Of a stretch of DNA of 42,728 nucleotides, positions 1 through 7,630 are shown piece after piece; the first letter of the stretch is position 1, and each line of letters starts with the position of its first letter. The position numbers and the translations under genes are program-made. The notes under the pieces were generated by a model. That model did no database searches. It was not told the origin of the DNA and was given only the letters and a program-made list of their open reading frames with translations. Source of the DNA: a bacterium (GTDB lineage: Bacteria; Bacillota_A; Clostridia; Lachnospirales; Lachnospiraceae); contig SFQZ01000017.1 of NCBI GenBank assembly GCA_004562915.1, forward strand, positions 1 to 42,728, written 5' to 3'.

Positions 1-308
1 ATTAGAATATCCTTTCTTCCATATTTATTTTCAATTAAAAATGTATAAAGATCTTTTACCGTGTCCAGATTTTTATTCTCTTCTCCGGCCGGAAAAGTAA
101 AGAGATCAATTTGTCCCGCTGAAGAAATAAGTGCATCTTTCACCTGTGCTCCATAAAGTGGAGCAACCTTATCATCAGAAACGATACAGATTTTTCCACA
201 CGTAAGATTAAGTTTTTTGATTTCTTCAGAAAGATGGGAAAAGTCTTCCTCCCATACAATCTGATAATCAAATTCACCTTCACGGTATACTCTCATTTGC
301 TTGCTCAT
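1..308 (-). CDS. aroB: 3-dehydroquinate synthase, N-terminal part (runs off window)
   Basis: Partial gene: about the first 102 codons are inside the window and the rest lies to the left of base 1. AroB converts DAHP to 3-dehydroquinate, the second step of the shikimate pathway, using NAD and a divalent metal in the cytoplasm. The visible part has the expected N-terminal Rossmann-like start: a KICIVSDDKVAPLYG segment followed by FPAGEENKNLDTV, which matches the family's F-P-x-G-E-x-x-K nucleotide-binding signature. The ATG at 306-308 is preceded by AGGAGGATAAAAA, a strong ribosome site. It lies 23 bases after ylmH and is probably the distal gene of the same transcript. The catalytic metal ligands are outside the window, so activity cannot be judged. 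Confidence 0.85.
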   Translation of the reverse strand, partial: MSKQMRVYREGEFDYQIVWEEDFSHLSEEIKKLNLTCGKICIVSDDKVAPLYGAQVKDALISSAGQIDLFTFPAGEENKNLDTVKDLYTFLIENKYGRKDIL

Positions 309-331
309 TTTTTATCCTCCTGATTTTAATG

Positions 332-1105
332 TCATATATAACGATAAACTGTCACACTGTATCTTCCTTTTTTAGTAGTGGAAATATCGCCGTCAAAAAG
401 GAACTTGCCATATCCTCTGACAGAGATAATGTCACCCTGTTTCAAGGGATGTCCATTGGATATGGTCATTTTCCCGTTTACAAAAACTTTTCCGCCTTCT
501 ATAAGTCCAATCATGCTGCTTCTGGAAGATGAAAACGCCAGAGCAATCATACTGTCAAGTCGTACAGAAGCCACTGTACCGTGTATCTCTTTCAGGTCTG
601 GTCTGGGGAGATCTGAGGGATTGGTAACTTTACTGACGGTAACGTTGGTATGACGTACTTTCTCAAGATTCTGAAGCAAAAATTCGGACATCTGCTTTAG
701 GCAAAAAAGATACGCATCTTTTTCTTTTATTACAATGTCTCCCAGTTTGGAACGATCGATTCCCAGATGTATCAATGCGCCCAGATAATCTCTATGTGAA
801 AGGGATTCAGCGTATTTGACGGAACAGGGAGAAATCTTCAGGCAATCAATAGGGTACATTTCATGCAGGACAGTCTCGTCTTCAAAAGAAAGAGCATCAG
901 GAAGAAATGCTGCTATCTGACGCTCTGCTCCTTCATAGCCTCCGAAAAAGTGAATATGAATTCCACTTTCTTCAGGATGAAAACTATGTACTATATGAAG
1001 TTCATTGAGATCAAGAAAATCGGTGAATATGGCAATACCTCTGTAATATGCCCGTTTTGATAAATCCTGAAGTCTTCTTTTAAATACGTTTTCCTGTTCT
1101 TTCAT
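332..1105 (-). CDS. ylmH: YlmH-family S4-domain RNA-binding protein
   Basis: A 257-residue cytoplasmic protein of the YlmH family. Homologues bind the ribosome and have been linked to ribosome rescue and to division-gene clusters. The N-terminal two thirds carry the YlmH mixed alpha/beta region; HFFGGYEGAERQIAAFLP near residues 52-69 is a recognisable family block. The S4 RNA-binding domain covers about residues 182-240, with GLIEGGKVFVNGK and GDIISVRGYGKF. The start ATG overlaps the sepF stop codon (TGATG), so it is probably translationally coupled to sepF. Length is normal for the family. The family call is firm; the exact cellular role is inferred from homologues. Confidence 0.9.
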   Translation of the reverse strand: MKEQENVFKRRLQDLSKRAYYRGIAIFTDFLDLNELHIVHSFHPEESGIHIHFFGGYEGAERQIAAFLPDALSFEDETVLHEMYPIDCLKISPCSVKYAESLSHRDYLGALIHLGIDRSKLGDIVIKEKDAYLFCLKQMSEFLLQNLEKVRHTNVTVSKVTNPSDLPRPDLKEIHGTVASVRLDSMIALAFSSSRSSMIGLIEGGKVFVNGKMTISNGHPLKQGDIISVRGYGKFLFDGDISTTKKGRYSVTVYRYI

Positions 1106-1710
1106 CAGAAACTAGTCCTCACGGAAGGAACATCAAACGCACCACTTAAAATTTCCTGGAAATCTCCGGAAATCTCTACATTAGCAGGTGTCAGGATAAA
1201 GATATAACTGGATATCTTCTGAAGACTACCTCCGATAGAATAACAGGCACCGGATGAGAAATCGATAATTCTCTGGGCAACATCAACGTCGATTCCTTCC
1301 AGATTTAATACAACGGTACAACGGTCAATCAAAGTATCTGCGATATCTCTGGTATCTTCCATAGAAGAAGGTTTGATCACGCATACTTCCATATTAGCAC
1401 TGGTGGATCCCTGCTTTCTGCCGCGCATCGGAGTGATTTTTGAGGAAGATGACTGACGTTCTGTCTGTTTTGGCTGTTTTGGCTGCTTGGTCTGTTTTGC
1501 AGTTTTGGCAGTCTCTTTTTTGGACGGTTTTATAAAATCATCATCTTCCAAGTCGTCATCATCAAAGTCATCTTCGAGTTTTTTAAAGAAACGGCGTTTT
1601 GGTTTTTCTTCATCGATGGCTTCCAGATCTTCATCATCGAAAAATTCATCGTCATCATCAAAATCGTCATTCAGTCGGATTGCATCTAAAAACTTATCTA
1701 AAACACTCAT
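1105..1710 (-). CDS. sepF: Cell division protein SepF with long acidic linker
   Basis: SepF anchors FtsZ filaments to the membrane and bundles them at the septum. The N-terminus MSVLDKFLDAIRL can form the membrane-targeting amphipathic helix, and the conserved SepF/DUF552 domain is at about residues 105-189 (MEVCVIKPSSMEDTRDIADT, then VVLNLEGID). Between them is an unusually long low-complexity linker: residues 16-60 are dominated by Asp and Glu with two short basic islands, then residues 63-90 are rich in Lys, Gln, Thr and Ser with a KQTKQPKQPKQ repeat. The protein is 201 residues, compared with about 150 in Bacillus subtilis, and the linker accounts for the difference. It sits between ylmE and ylmH, the classical ylm division cluster. 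Confidence 0.93.
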   Translation of the reverse strand: MSVLDKFLDAIRLNDDFDDDDEFFDDEDLEAIDEEKPKRRFFKKLEDDFDDDDLEDDDFIKPSKKETAKTAKQTKQPKQPKQTERQSSSSKITPMRGRKQGSTSANMEVCVIKPSSMEDTRDIADTLIDRCTVVLNLEGIDVDVAQRIIDFSSGACYSIGGSLQKISSYIFILTPANVEISGDFQEILSGAFDVPSVRTSF

Positions 1711-1725
1711 TTTATAATCTCCTAT

Positions 1726-2424
1726 CTAAATTGTTTTGGAGTAATCGCGTTCTCCAAAGATACCTGTTCCCACACGGACCATAGTAGCTCCCTCTTCTAC
1801 AGCTACCTGATAATCATTGGTCATTCCCATGCTCAGAATATCCATATACACATTATTCATGTTTTTATCGCCAATGTCAACACTTAATTGCTTCAATCTT
1901 CGGAAAACAGATCTGTTTTCCTCAGGATTTTCCACAAATGGAGCAATTGTCATAAGACCTTTCACCCGAATATTGGGAAGAACAGAAATTTTTTCAATTA
2001 AAGGAAGAGCTTCCTCTACGGAAACACCAAATTTGGTATCTTCCCCTGCAACATTTACTTCGATCAGGATGGGAATCACACGGTTGTGCTTTTTTCCTTC
2101 CTGATCAATTGTCTGTGCCAGACGCAAAGAATCCACAGAGTGAATCAAGGCTGCTTTATCAGCGATATATTTTACTTTATTTCTCTGTAAATGACCGATC
2201 AAATGCCAGGAGAGATTTTTGGGAAGTACTTCATATTTGGAACAAAGTTCCTGTACTTTATTTTCACCAAATACAGTCTGCCCCGCCTCAATAGCCTCTT
2301 CAATCATAGAGACGGGTTTCGTTTTACTTACCGCAATCAAAGTAACTTCTTTGGGATCCCGTCCGCTTCTTTTGCAGGCTTCTGTAATTTCATTTCTTAC
2401 TGTTTGTAACTGATCAACTATCAT
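1726..2424 (-). CDS. ylmE: YggS-family PLP homeostasis protein
   Basis: A 232-residue single-domain PLP-binding TIM-barrel protein of the YggS/YlmE/PROSC family. It buffers pyridoxal phosphate and affects amino-acid and vitamin B6 balance; no true catalytic reaction is established. The PLP lysine lies in VTLIAVSKTKP (about residue 34). Other family blocks are FGENKVQEL, HLIGHLQRNKVKY and the C-terminal SMGMTNDYQVAVEEGATMVR followed by GTGIFG. The ATG follows GGAGTGTTTATAA. It sits 15 bases upstream of sepF and is co-transcribed with the division cluster, the usual arrangement in Firmicutes. Confidence 0.93.
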   Translation of the reverse strand: MIVDQLQTVRNEITEACKRSGRDPKEVTLIAVSKTKPVSMIEEAIEAGQTVFGENKVQELCSKYEVLPKNLSWHLIGHLQRNKVKYIADKAALIHSVDSLRLAQTIDQEGKKHNRVIPILIEVNVAGEDTKFGVSVEEALPLIEKISVLPNIRVKGLMTIAPFVENPEENRSVFRRLKQLSVDIGDKNMNNVYMDILSMGMTNDYQVAVEEGATMVRVGTGIFGERDYSKTI

Positions 2425-2437
2425 TTATAAACACTCC

Positions 2438-3829
2438 TTAATATAAAATATCATCTTCTTTTACTGATTTTCCATTTCTGACAATATGATCGAACTGAGC
2501 AATCCCATAGTCTGTGCCAGTGGCTACAATACAATACTCATCGTTCTGATCCAGTATCAATATTTTTCGAAAAACAGCATATCCCTTATTAATGCAATAT
2601 ACCCCTTCGATGGATTTTGTTTTTTCTACCAAATAAGTTGCCTGAGAATCCGGCTTGATGATCTCATCTCCCTCGGAAAAAGTCGTAGTATCTACGTAGT
2701 AATAATCGTCGTCTTCTTCATAAATTGTCGCTTGAATAAATTCAGACGTACTTTTATTGTCTTTCCCTTTTCCCTGAATCAATTTGTTGAAACCGGCCTT
2801 TTCGTTCTCGCCACTGTATGTCACATATTCTTTTGGTATCATATAAAAATCTTTGGTGACAATAGAACTGAGAGGAATTTTCAGACCACTTTGTGTATTG
2901 GTAACCAGCTCAATCTCAAGAAAGCGGTCATTGGAATATCGGATCATTCCATTTGAAAACTTAATTTTGCAGTAATAATTTCCCTCATCATCAGTGATTA
3001 TGGAGAAGTTACCTACCTGAGTTGTATCATCTTTAAGAAATTTGACACGGATTGTTTTTCTTCCGGATAGTTGTACAGTCTGTTCACTGGTGAGCGGAAT
3101 AATGATAGACCAGTCCTCACTGGTAATCAATTTATATACAGTATCTCCTGCGGAAACTTTATGTTCCGTCTGTAGATTGGTGATACTGTAATTTCTTTTA
3201 TTAAAATAATCCGGTGAAAGATTGTCCTCTGTCACATCTTCATACCCATCTAAAGAATATAGAATGATTCCATCCTGAGCCGAGGTATACACAGTCTGTC
3301 CTCCAATAGTTTGAGGAGCCTTACCTCCTTCCGTGGATGTCAGACCGCTGTATTGAAGAATAGTTCCCTCCAGTTTGTATTTGTAGTTGTAGGTATCGTA
3401 AAAGTTGTTTCTGTCAAAAGCAGATGAAAAAGCAGCCATGGAAGACCGGATTCGAGAATAATCCTCTTCGTTCAGATCATCAACTGCTGCCGAAGTCTGA
3501 TTGTCCCCCAGAGAATATACGACTCCTGATTTGGCCACTTTAGAATTTTCTCTTGCATAATAGGTGATATATCCGGATGCACTGGCTTCAACGACTTTTT
3601 CTTCCCGCAAAGCAAGGGCGGTATAGGTCTTGTTCTTGGCCAGTGGACCGGCAGTTACCTGATAAGATTCAATATGATCTGCAGTTAAATACAAAACAAC
3701 GGTTATTATCATATAAATAAAAATAGCCCCAAATATAAAAGTACCGATATTTAATGGGATTTTGCCCTTCAATTTTCCCATAATACTTCCGGCATTTATA
3801 AAAAGCTTATGCTTTTCCTTATCTGCCAA
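2438..3829 (-). CDS. HlyD-like membrane-anchored adaptor protein
   Basis: A 463-residue protein with a short cytoplasmic N-terminus, one membrane segment at about residues 28-50, and a large extracytoplasmic region. An early biotinyl-lipoyl-like segment (ASGYITYYARENSKVAKSGV, residues 83-102) and later beta-rich segments resemble HlyD/membrane-fusion adaptor proteins. There is no obvious partner transporter next to it, and it heads the ylm division cluster, so a role at the septum or envelope is possible but only inferred. The start is TTG at 3827-3829, preceded by AGGGAG with seven bases of spacing; no better ATG lies nearby. A promoter candidate is annotated just upstream. Confidence 0.7.
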   Translation of the reverse strand: MADKEKHKLFINAGSIMGKLKGKIPLNIGTFIFGAIFIYMIITVVLYLTADHIESYQVTAGPLAKNKTYTALALREEKVVEASASGYITYYARENSKVAKSGVVYSLGDNQTSAAVDDLNEEDYSRIRSSMAAFSSAFDRNNFYDTYNYKYKLEGTILQYSGLTSTEGGKAPQTIGGQTVYTSAQDGIILYSLDGYEDVTEDNLSPDYFNKRNYSITNLQTEHKVSAGDTVYKLITSEDWSIIIPLTSEQTVQLSGRKTIRVKFLKDDTTQVGNFSIITDDEGNYYCKIKFSNGMIRYSNDRFLEIELVTNTQSGLKIPLSSIVTKDFYMIPKEYVTYSGENEKAGFNKLIQGKGKDNKSTSEFIQATIYEEDDDYYYVDTTTFSEGDEIIKPDSQATYLVEKTKSIEGVYCINKGYAVFRKILILDQNDEYCIVATGTDYGIAQFDHIVRNGKSVKEDDILY

Positions 3830-3845
3830 ATAAACACTCCCTTTC

Positions 3846-3857
3846 GGTATTAATACC
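3846..3857. promoter_or_regulatory. 12-bp perfect palindrome in the leader of the HlyD-like gene
   Basis: GGTATTAATACC is a perfect 12-base palindrome between the candidate promoter and the ribosome site of the HlyD-like gene. It could be an operator or simply AT-rich chance; nothing else in the window repeats it. Confidence 0.25.
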
Positions 3858-3868
3858 CATATAAATTT

Positions 3869-3897
3869 ATAATACCATTCTACTTACCAATACACAA
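3869..3897 (-). promoter_or_regulatory. Candidate sigma-A promoter for the HlyD-like/ylmE/sepF/ylmH operon
   Basis: Read on the minus strand: TTGTGT, 17 bases, TATTAT. It lies about 40 bases upstream of the TTG start at 3829 and is the only reasonable promoter before the first gene of this cluster. Confidence 0.5.
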
Positions 3898-3935
3898 GTA
3901 TAAAAAATGGAAGTATGTGAAATACTAGGAAAGAC

Positions 3936-3941
3936 TATAAT
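3936..3941 (+). promoter_or_regulatory. Candidate -10 element for the DUF378 gene
   Basis: A consensus TATAAT 24 bases before the ATG of the DUF378 gene, followed by TAGGAGG. No good -35 is seen at the proper distance, so this is a -10 match only. Confidence 0.35.
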
Positions 3942-3964
3942 AGTTAGGAGGTAATGGGAAGAAT

Positions 3965-4171
3965 ATGAAAGGATTGGATTATACAGTTCTGGTGATTGGA
4001 ATAATAGGTGCTTTAAACTGGGGATTGATTGGACTTTTTCGATTTGATCTGGTGGCATTTTTATTTGGAAACATGAGCTGGCTGTCCAGAATTATTTACA
4101 CTCTGGTGGGGATCGCAGGTCTTTATCATTGCACATTTTTCGGACGTCTCAGTGACGTTAATCAGAGGTAG
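3965..4171 (+). CDS. DUF378 family small membrane protein
   Basis: A 68-residue protein with two hydrophobic segments (about residues 6-25 and 38-54), matching DUF378 (B. subtilis YuzA type). The signature ALNWGLIGLF is present near residues 16-25. The function of this family is unknown. It is one of the few plus-strand genes in the left half. The upstream AGGAGG is 13 bases from the ATG, but GGGAAG lies closer; either may serve. It converges with the P-loop gene and the two share a hairpin terminator. Confidence 0.85.
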   Translation: MKGLDYTVLVIGIIGALNWGLIGLFRFDLVAFLFGNMSWLSRIIYTLVGIAGLYHCTFFGRLSDVNQR

Positions 4172-4193
4172 ATTGAGAAAAAATATAAGAATG

Positions 4194-4240
4194 AAAGAGG
4201 ATGTCACAAAACTGAAAATCTGTAACATCCTCTTTTATTT
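4194..4240. terminator. Bidirectional intrinsic terminator
   Basis: AAAGAGGATGT at 4194-4204 pairs perfectly (11 bp) with ACATCCTCTTT at 4225-4235, followed on the plus strand by a T-rich tail (TTTTATTTAT). It lies between the converging DUF378 and P-loop genes and can serve both. Confidence 0.85.
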
Positions 4241-4265
4241 ATCAATTGACTACTTTGGTCAGCCA

Positions 4266-4685
4266 TTATAAAGCAATAATAATATCCTCCTGGAGTTCAT
4301 CCGGTATCTCCTCTTTGTCAAGAGATATGCTGATTACAAAATTGATATTGAATAACTTGGAAATTTTCTTCAGCTGATTCATGGTATCAGTAATTTCCTG
4401 ATCTTCCAGTTTTGCAATTTTTAAAAAACTGTCCAGATACATTTCCTGTAAATCATGATCCTGAGAAATAATACCACAGATAAAACCGATGAACTCATCA
4501 GAGTTTTTCAAGGGATAAGAAGATACATCGATCAGACGTACTTTATTGTTGAGCTCAAACATATGTTTCGTACTTTTATCTAAATATACGATGTTTCCAT
4601 CAGCAGACTTAATCGCGCCATTCACCTTATCCAAAAGCTGCTTAGTTTTCCCCTTCCCCTTTTTGCCTACAATTAATTGAACCAT
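4266..4685 (-). CDS. Small P-loop ATP-binding protein of unknown function
   Basis: A 139-residue cytoplasmic protein that starts almost directly with a Walker A motif, GKKGKGKT (residues 7-14). A possible Walker B-like strand is VRLIDVSSY near residue 50, and a late strand INFVISISLD is near residue 115. The rest is helical and acidic. It has no membrane segment and is much shorter than PilT or KaiC proteins; automatic pipelines sometimes call such proteins PilT-like, which the sequence does not justify. The ATG is preceded by AAGGAGGAAACTGCT and it has its own promoter and terminator, so it is a single-gene unit. Function unknown. Confidence 0.75.
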   Translation of the reverse strand: MVQLIVGKKGKGKTKQLLDKVNGAIKSADGNIVYLDKSTKHMFELNNKVRLIDVSSYPLKNSDEFIGFICGIISQDHDLQEMYLDSFLKIAKLEDQEITDTMNQLKKISKLFNINFVISISLDKEEIPDELQEDIIIAL

Positions 4686-4749
4686 AGCAGTTTCCTCCTT
4701 AGATATTTTATAGTATGTATTTACTAAAAACTTCTTTGTTCTTGGTACA

Positions 4750-4778
4750 ATTATAGAATAAATGCCTAAAAATTACAA
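4750..4778 (-). promoter_or_regulatory. Sigma-A promoter for the P-loop gene
   Basis: Minus strand: TTGTAA, 17 bases, TATAAT. The -10 is a full consensus match and lies about 65 bases before the ATG at 4685. Confidence 0.7.
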
Positions 4779-4804
4779 TGGCTAAATACAAATTTTTCAA
4801 AAAT

Positions 4805-5836
4805 TTATGAATTTATTTTGCCCAACAGCTGATTCATATTGCCATATAATGAAGACTTCGTTGGTGCATGAAGAATGATAGAAATAAATGGTTCACCATA
4901 TGCATTCTGACTGAGAAGAGCCAGACAGGACCCGGCATCTCCCGTAGTACCTGTTTTTCCTCCCAAAACAGTTACATTTTTTGGTGGAGTCACCTGTTTG
5001 GTAAGATATTGGTCCGTAGAATCAAGGTGAGTAATAATCTTTTCTTCTCCTCTCATATAGGTCAGATTATAAGAGCCCATCTGCATGACTTCCATAAAAT
5101 GAAGATAATTCATAGCTTCCTGCAGCATAAGATAAATATCATATACCGTTGTATAGTGATTTTCATCCTGAAGTCCGGTAGGATTGACAAAATGTGTGTT
5201 GGTAGCACCAAGAGACTGTGCTTCTTTGTTCATCATATCTACAAATGCTTCCACACTCCCACCGATCTGCATCGCAATGGACATGGCAGCATCGTTACCG
5301 GAATAAATCAAAAGTGCATGGAACAGTTCATCCATTGTCACCTTATCTCCCGGCTGAAAACCAATTTCCGTAGATCCCTCTTCCAGATTGACAGAATTCT
5401 CTGAAATGGTTACAACATCATCAAGATTTCCATACTTTAAAACAAGGATTCCTGTCATAATTTTGGTAATACTTGCTGGATATGCTCTCTCATGGATTCC
5501 CTGAGCAAAAAGTACATCACTGTGATCAAGGTCGAAAAGCCCCCCCAGAGCAGTTGATGATATGGCCACACCATCCAGATTTACATTTTTAGAGGAAACA
5601 CATAGCGAGGAAGCAAAAGAATCTGCTTTCTGCATTTGAATTTCCGCACCGTGGGTTCCGTAGAGTTCGTCTTCCATATCATATGCGAAAAACATGTCAA
5701 GTTGTTTGGAACGCTTTAAAAAAATCAAAGAAGTTATGCCCATACCACCGACTACGATAAGAATCGCTATCAATATAAGCGTATTTTTCCATTTCTTTTT
5801 CCATGTTTTTTTATTTGTATACTTCACGCCAGTCAA
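4805..5836 (-). CDS. D-alanyl-D-alanine carboxypeptidase, S11 family (DacA-like)
   Basis: A membrane-anchored low-molecular-weight penicillin-binding protein that trims the terminal D-Ala of peptidoglycan stem peptides outside the cell. All three catalytic motifs are intact: SxxK as SITK at residues 122-125, SxN as SGN at 179-181, and KTG at 294-296. There is a single N-terminal membrane segment at about residues 19-40, rather than the C-terminal amphipathic anchor of classical DacA. The gene overlaps mgsA by 26 bases. The start is uncertain: TTG at 5836 has AGGAGAG only three bases away, while the in-frame GTG at 5827 has better spacing. It is the last gene of the shape operon. Confidence 0.88.
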   Translation of the reverse strand: MTGVKYTNKKTWKKKWKNTLILIAILIVVGGMGITSLIFLKRSKQLDMFFAYDMEDELYGTHGAEIQMQKADSFASSLCVSSKNVNLDGVAISSTALGGLFDLDHSDVLFAQGIHERAYPASITKIMTGILVLKYGNLDDVVTISENSVNLEEGSTEIGFQPGDKVTMDELFHALLIYSGNDAAMSIAMQIGGSVEAFVDMMNKEAQSLGATNTHFVNPTGLQDENHYTTVYDIYLMLQEAMNYLHFMEVMQMGSYNLTYMRGEEKIITHLDSTDQYLTKQVTPPKNVTVLGGKTGTTGDAGSCLALLSQNAYGEPFISIILHAPTKSSLYGNMNQLLGKINS

Positions 5837-6206
5837 GCTCTCCTCTGTCCAGGGATTTTATTAACAGTTCTGCCGAAGCAAGGTTTGTAGCAAGCGGGAT
5901 AATATGTGTGTCGCAGAGACGAAATATTTTATTTGCATCCGGCTCATGCTTTTTCTGCACATACGGCCCGCGGAGGAAAATAATCAGATCCATTTCATTT
6001 TGTTCAATCATAGATGCCATCTGCTGCTCTCCGCCTACATGACCAGCCAGGAGTTTGTGTACGGAAAGATTGGTTGCTTCTTCAATCAGTCGACCCGATG
6101 TGCCGGTCGCATATATTTCATGTTTTGACAGAATTCCCCTATAAGCAATACAGAAATTCTGCAGCAGTTTTTTCTTTGACTCATGTGCAATAAATCCGAT
6201 ATTCAT
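5811..6206 (-). CDS. mgsA: Methylglyoxal synthase-like protein with altered active-site acids
   Basis: A 131-residue MgsA-fold protein. The family converts dihydroxyacetone phosphate to methylglyoxal and phosphate in the cytoplasm. The fold signatures are clear: MNIGFIAH, YATGTSGRLI (phosphate-binding), HEPD and IPLATNLASAELL. Compared by eye with E. coli MgsA, the catalytic Asp71 position is Glu60 (GGEQQ), Asp20 is Glu9 (AHES) and Asp91 is Gly80 (LRGPY); the equivalents of His98 and Asp101 remain (His87, Asp90). Activity may therefore be changed or lost. The ATG has AGGAGGATGAAAAG. It lies between rodA and the carboxypeptidase, an odd place for a glycolytic bypass enzyme. Confidence 0.88.
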   Translation of the reverse strand: MNIGFIAHESKKKLLQNFCIAYRGILSKHEIYATGTSGRLIEEATNLSVHKLLAGHVGGEQQMASMIEQNEMDLIIFLRGPYVQKKHEPDANKIFRLCDTHIIPLATNLASAELLIKSLDRGELDWREVYK

Positions 6207-6210
6207 CTTT

Positions 6211-7329
6211 TCATCCTCCTAAATATTTCCTGTTTTGAAGTCCTACATTTATTACAAGTCCCATACCTGCGAATAAACTGACTAGGGATGTCAGTCCGTA
6301 GCTTACAAAAGGCAATGGGGTTCCTGTGTTAGGAAACAGACCTGTGGCAACGGCAATATTTAAAAAACTCTGAAAGCCGACCACGGAACCCACCCCACAG
6401 CAGATTATTTTACCAGACAGATCTTTTGCCTTCCTTCCGACCAGAATACATTCCAGCGTTATAAGAAATAAAAGTAATATGATTCCTGATGCACCAATAA
6501 ATCCCAGTTCTTCACCGGCAACAGCAAAGATAAAATCGGTTTGGATCTGGGAAACAAAATTTCCCTTATTTGCGGATGAAACTTTATTGTTATTATAACC
6601 TTTACCAGTGAGCTGACCAGAACCGATAGCAGTGATCGAATTATTTTGCTGTACGATATCGTCTTTATAAGTCTCATCTTCAGGGTACATCCAGGCCATG
6701 ATTCGAGTTTTTTGATAAGAGTCAATGATCTCTATGTCCGTCTGTGTAATTAGAAAAAATGCGATACCCAGTACAGGAATGACTACCGCAAGAATCCCTC
6801 CTATGATTTTGTAACTTAATCCTGCAATATACATCAGGATACAGAAAACAACGGCGACAGTAATCGTATTCTTTAAATCCGGCTGATCCAGTATCAGGTA
6901 AAGAGGTACTGCCAGTAAAGCAACAGATTTAATAATGGTTTTAAAAGTATTCAGATCCTCTTCATGCTCCATAAGAAATCTGGCAAAAAACATAATCAAC
7001 AGGATTTTAGAAAGCTCTGTGGGCTGGAATCGAACAAAACCGAGGTCCAGCCATCTTGCAGCACCGCCGGAGGTATCCCCCGCAATTCTTACAAACAGCA
7101 GCATAATAATATTTGCTGCATAGATAATCCAATAAAAGTTTAAAATCCAGCTATAGTCAAATAGAGAAACAATAACCATCACGACAAGGCCAAGGATTAC
7201 TCCGGCAAGCTGTCTGGTTTGTAGTGATTCCATTGCGCTTCCCACCAGTAAAACTCCGATTCCGCTGATCATGATAAGCCACAATACCAGCCGAAAATTA
7301 TAATCTTTAAGTTTGTAAAGTTTTAGCAT
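6211..7329 (-). CDS. rodA: Rod-shape SEDS glycosyltransferase RodA
   Basis: A 372-residue polytopic membrane protein of the SEDS family, which polymerises lipid II into glycan strands together with the class B PBP2 during elongation. About ten membrane segments are visible. Family blocks are GGAARWLDLG, RFQPTELSKI, LDQPDLKNT, the extracellular GSGQLTGKGY, QTDFIFAVAGEELGF containing the catalytic Asp, and the C-terminal GLFPNTGTPLPFVSYG. The cognate PBP2 is encoded upstream in the same operon, which supports RodA rather than FtsW. The ATG is preceded by AGGTG. Confidence 0.93.
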   Translation of the reverse strand: MLKLYKLKDYNFRLVLWLIMISGIGVLLVGSAMESLQTRQLAGVILGLVVMVIVSLFDYSWILNFYWIIYAANIIMLLFVRIAGDTSGGAARWLDLGFVRFQPTELSKILLIMFFARFLMEHEEDLNTFKTIIKSVALLAVPLYLILDQPDLKNTITVAVVFCILMYIAGLSYKIIGGILAVVIPVLGIAFFLITQTDIEIIDSYQKTRIMAWMYPEDETYKDDIVQQNNSITAIGSGQLTGKGYNNNKVSSANKGNFVSQIQTDFIFAVAGEELGFIGASGIILLLFLITLECILVGRKAKDLSGKIICCGVGSVVGFQSFLNIAVATGLFPNTGTPLPFVSYGLTSLVSLFAGMGLVINVGLQNRKYLGG

Positions 7330-7377
7330 ATCTATACACCTGTATCCTTATTGTAGATTGTCTCGTTTGTAATAGTT

Positions 7378-7620
7378 CTAAATATCTGTTCGTGTTTTCA
7401 GAGGTATACTGGCTGTCAGTACAGGGGGCGATTGACGGAAGCTGATCGAAACATTTCCACTGTCAATGGGCATATATTTTCCGGCAGCCTTTATCATATC
7501 GTTCTTTAACATCTGCATAGTCTGGGGAGAGCAGCTTACCCTGTCAGCAACCAGAAGGAGCTTCAGTCTGTCTTTGGCAATCGAACCCGAAGTTTTCCGA
7601 TTTTTGCTAAAGAAACTCAT
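7378..7620 (-). CDS. minE: Cell division topological specificity factor MinE
   Basis: An 80-residue MinE. It binds MinD, stimulates its ATPase and drives pole-to-pole oscillation or gradients that keep the Z-ring at midcell. The N-terminal amphipathic start MSFFSKNRK is followed by the anti-MinCD segment AKDRLKLLLVADRV, then the dimerisation beta region. The ATG at 7618-7620 has GGAGGG six bases upstream; an 11-codon upstream extension lacks a ribosome site and would overlap the minD end, so it was discarded. The gene follows minD directly. No minC is present in the window. Confidence 0.92.
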   Translation of the reverse strand: MSFFSKNRKTSGSIAKDRLKLLLVADRVSCSPQTMQMLKNDMIKAAGKYMPIDSGNVSISFRQSPPVLTASIPLKTRTDI

Positions 7621-7630
7621 AGTATCCCTC

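Noticed and set aside
4796..4804. AT-rich inverted repeat just after the carboxypeptidase gene as a terminator
   Set aside because: Stem is only A and T with no GC pairs, so it would be too weak; not annotated.
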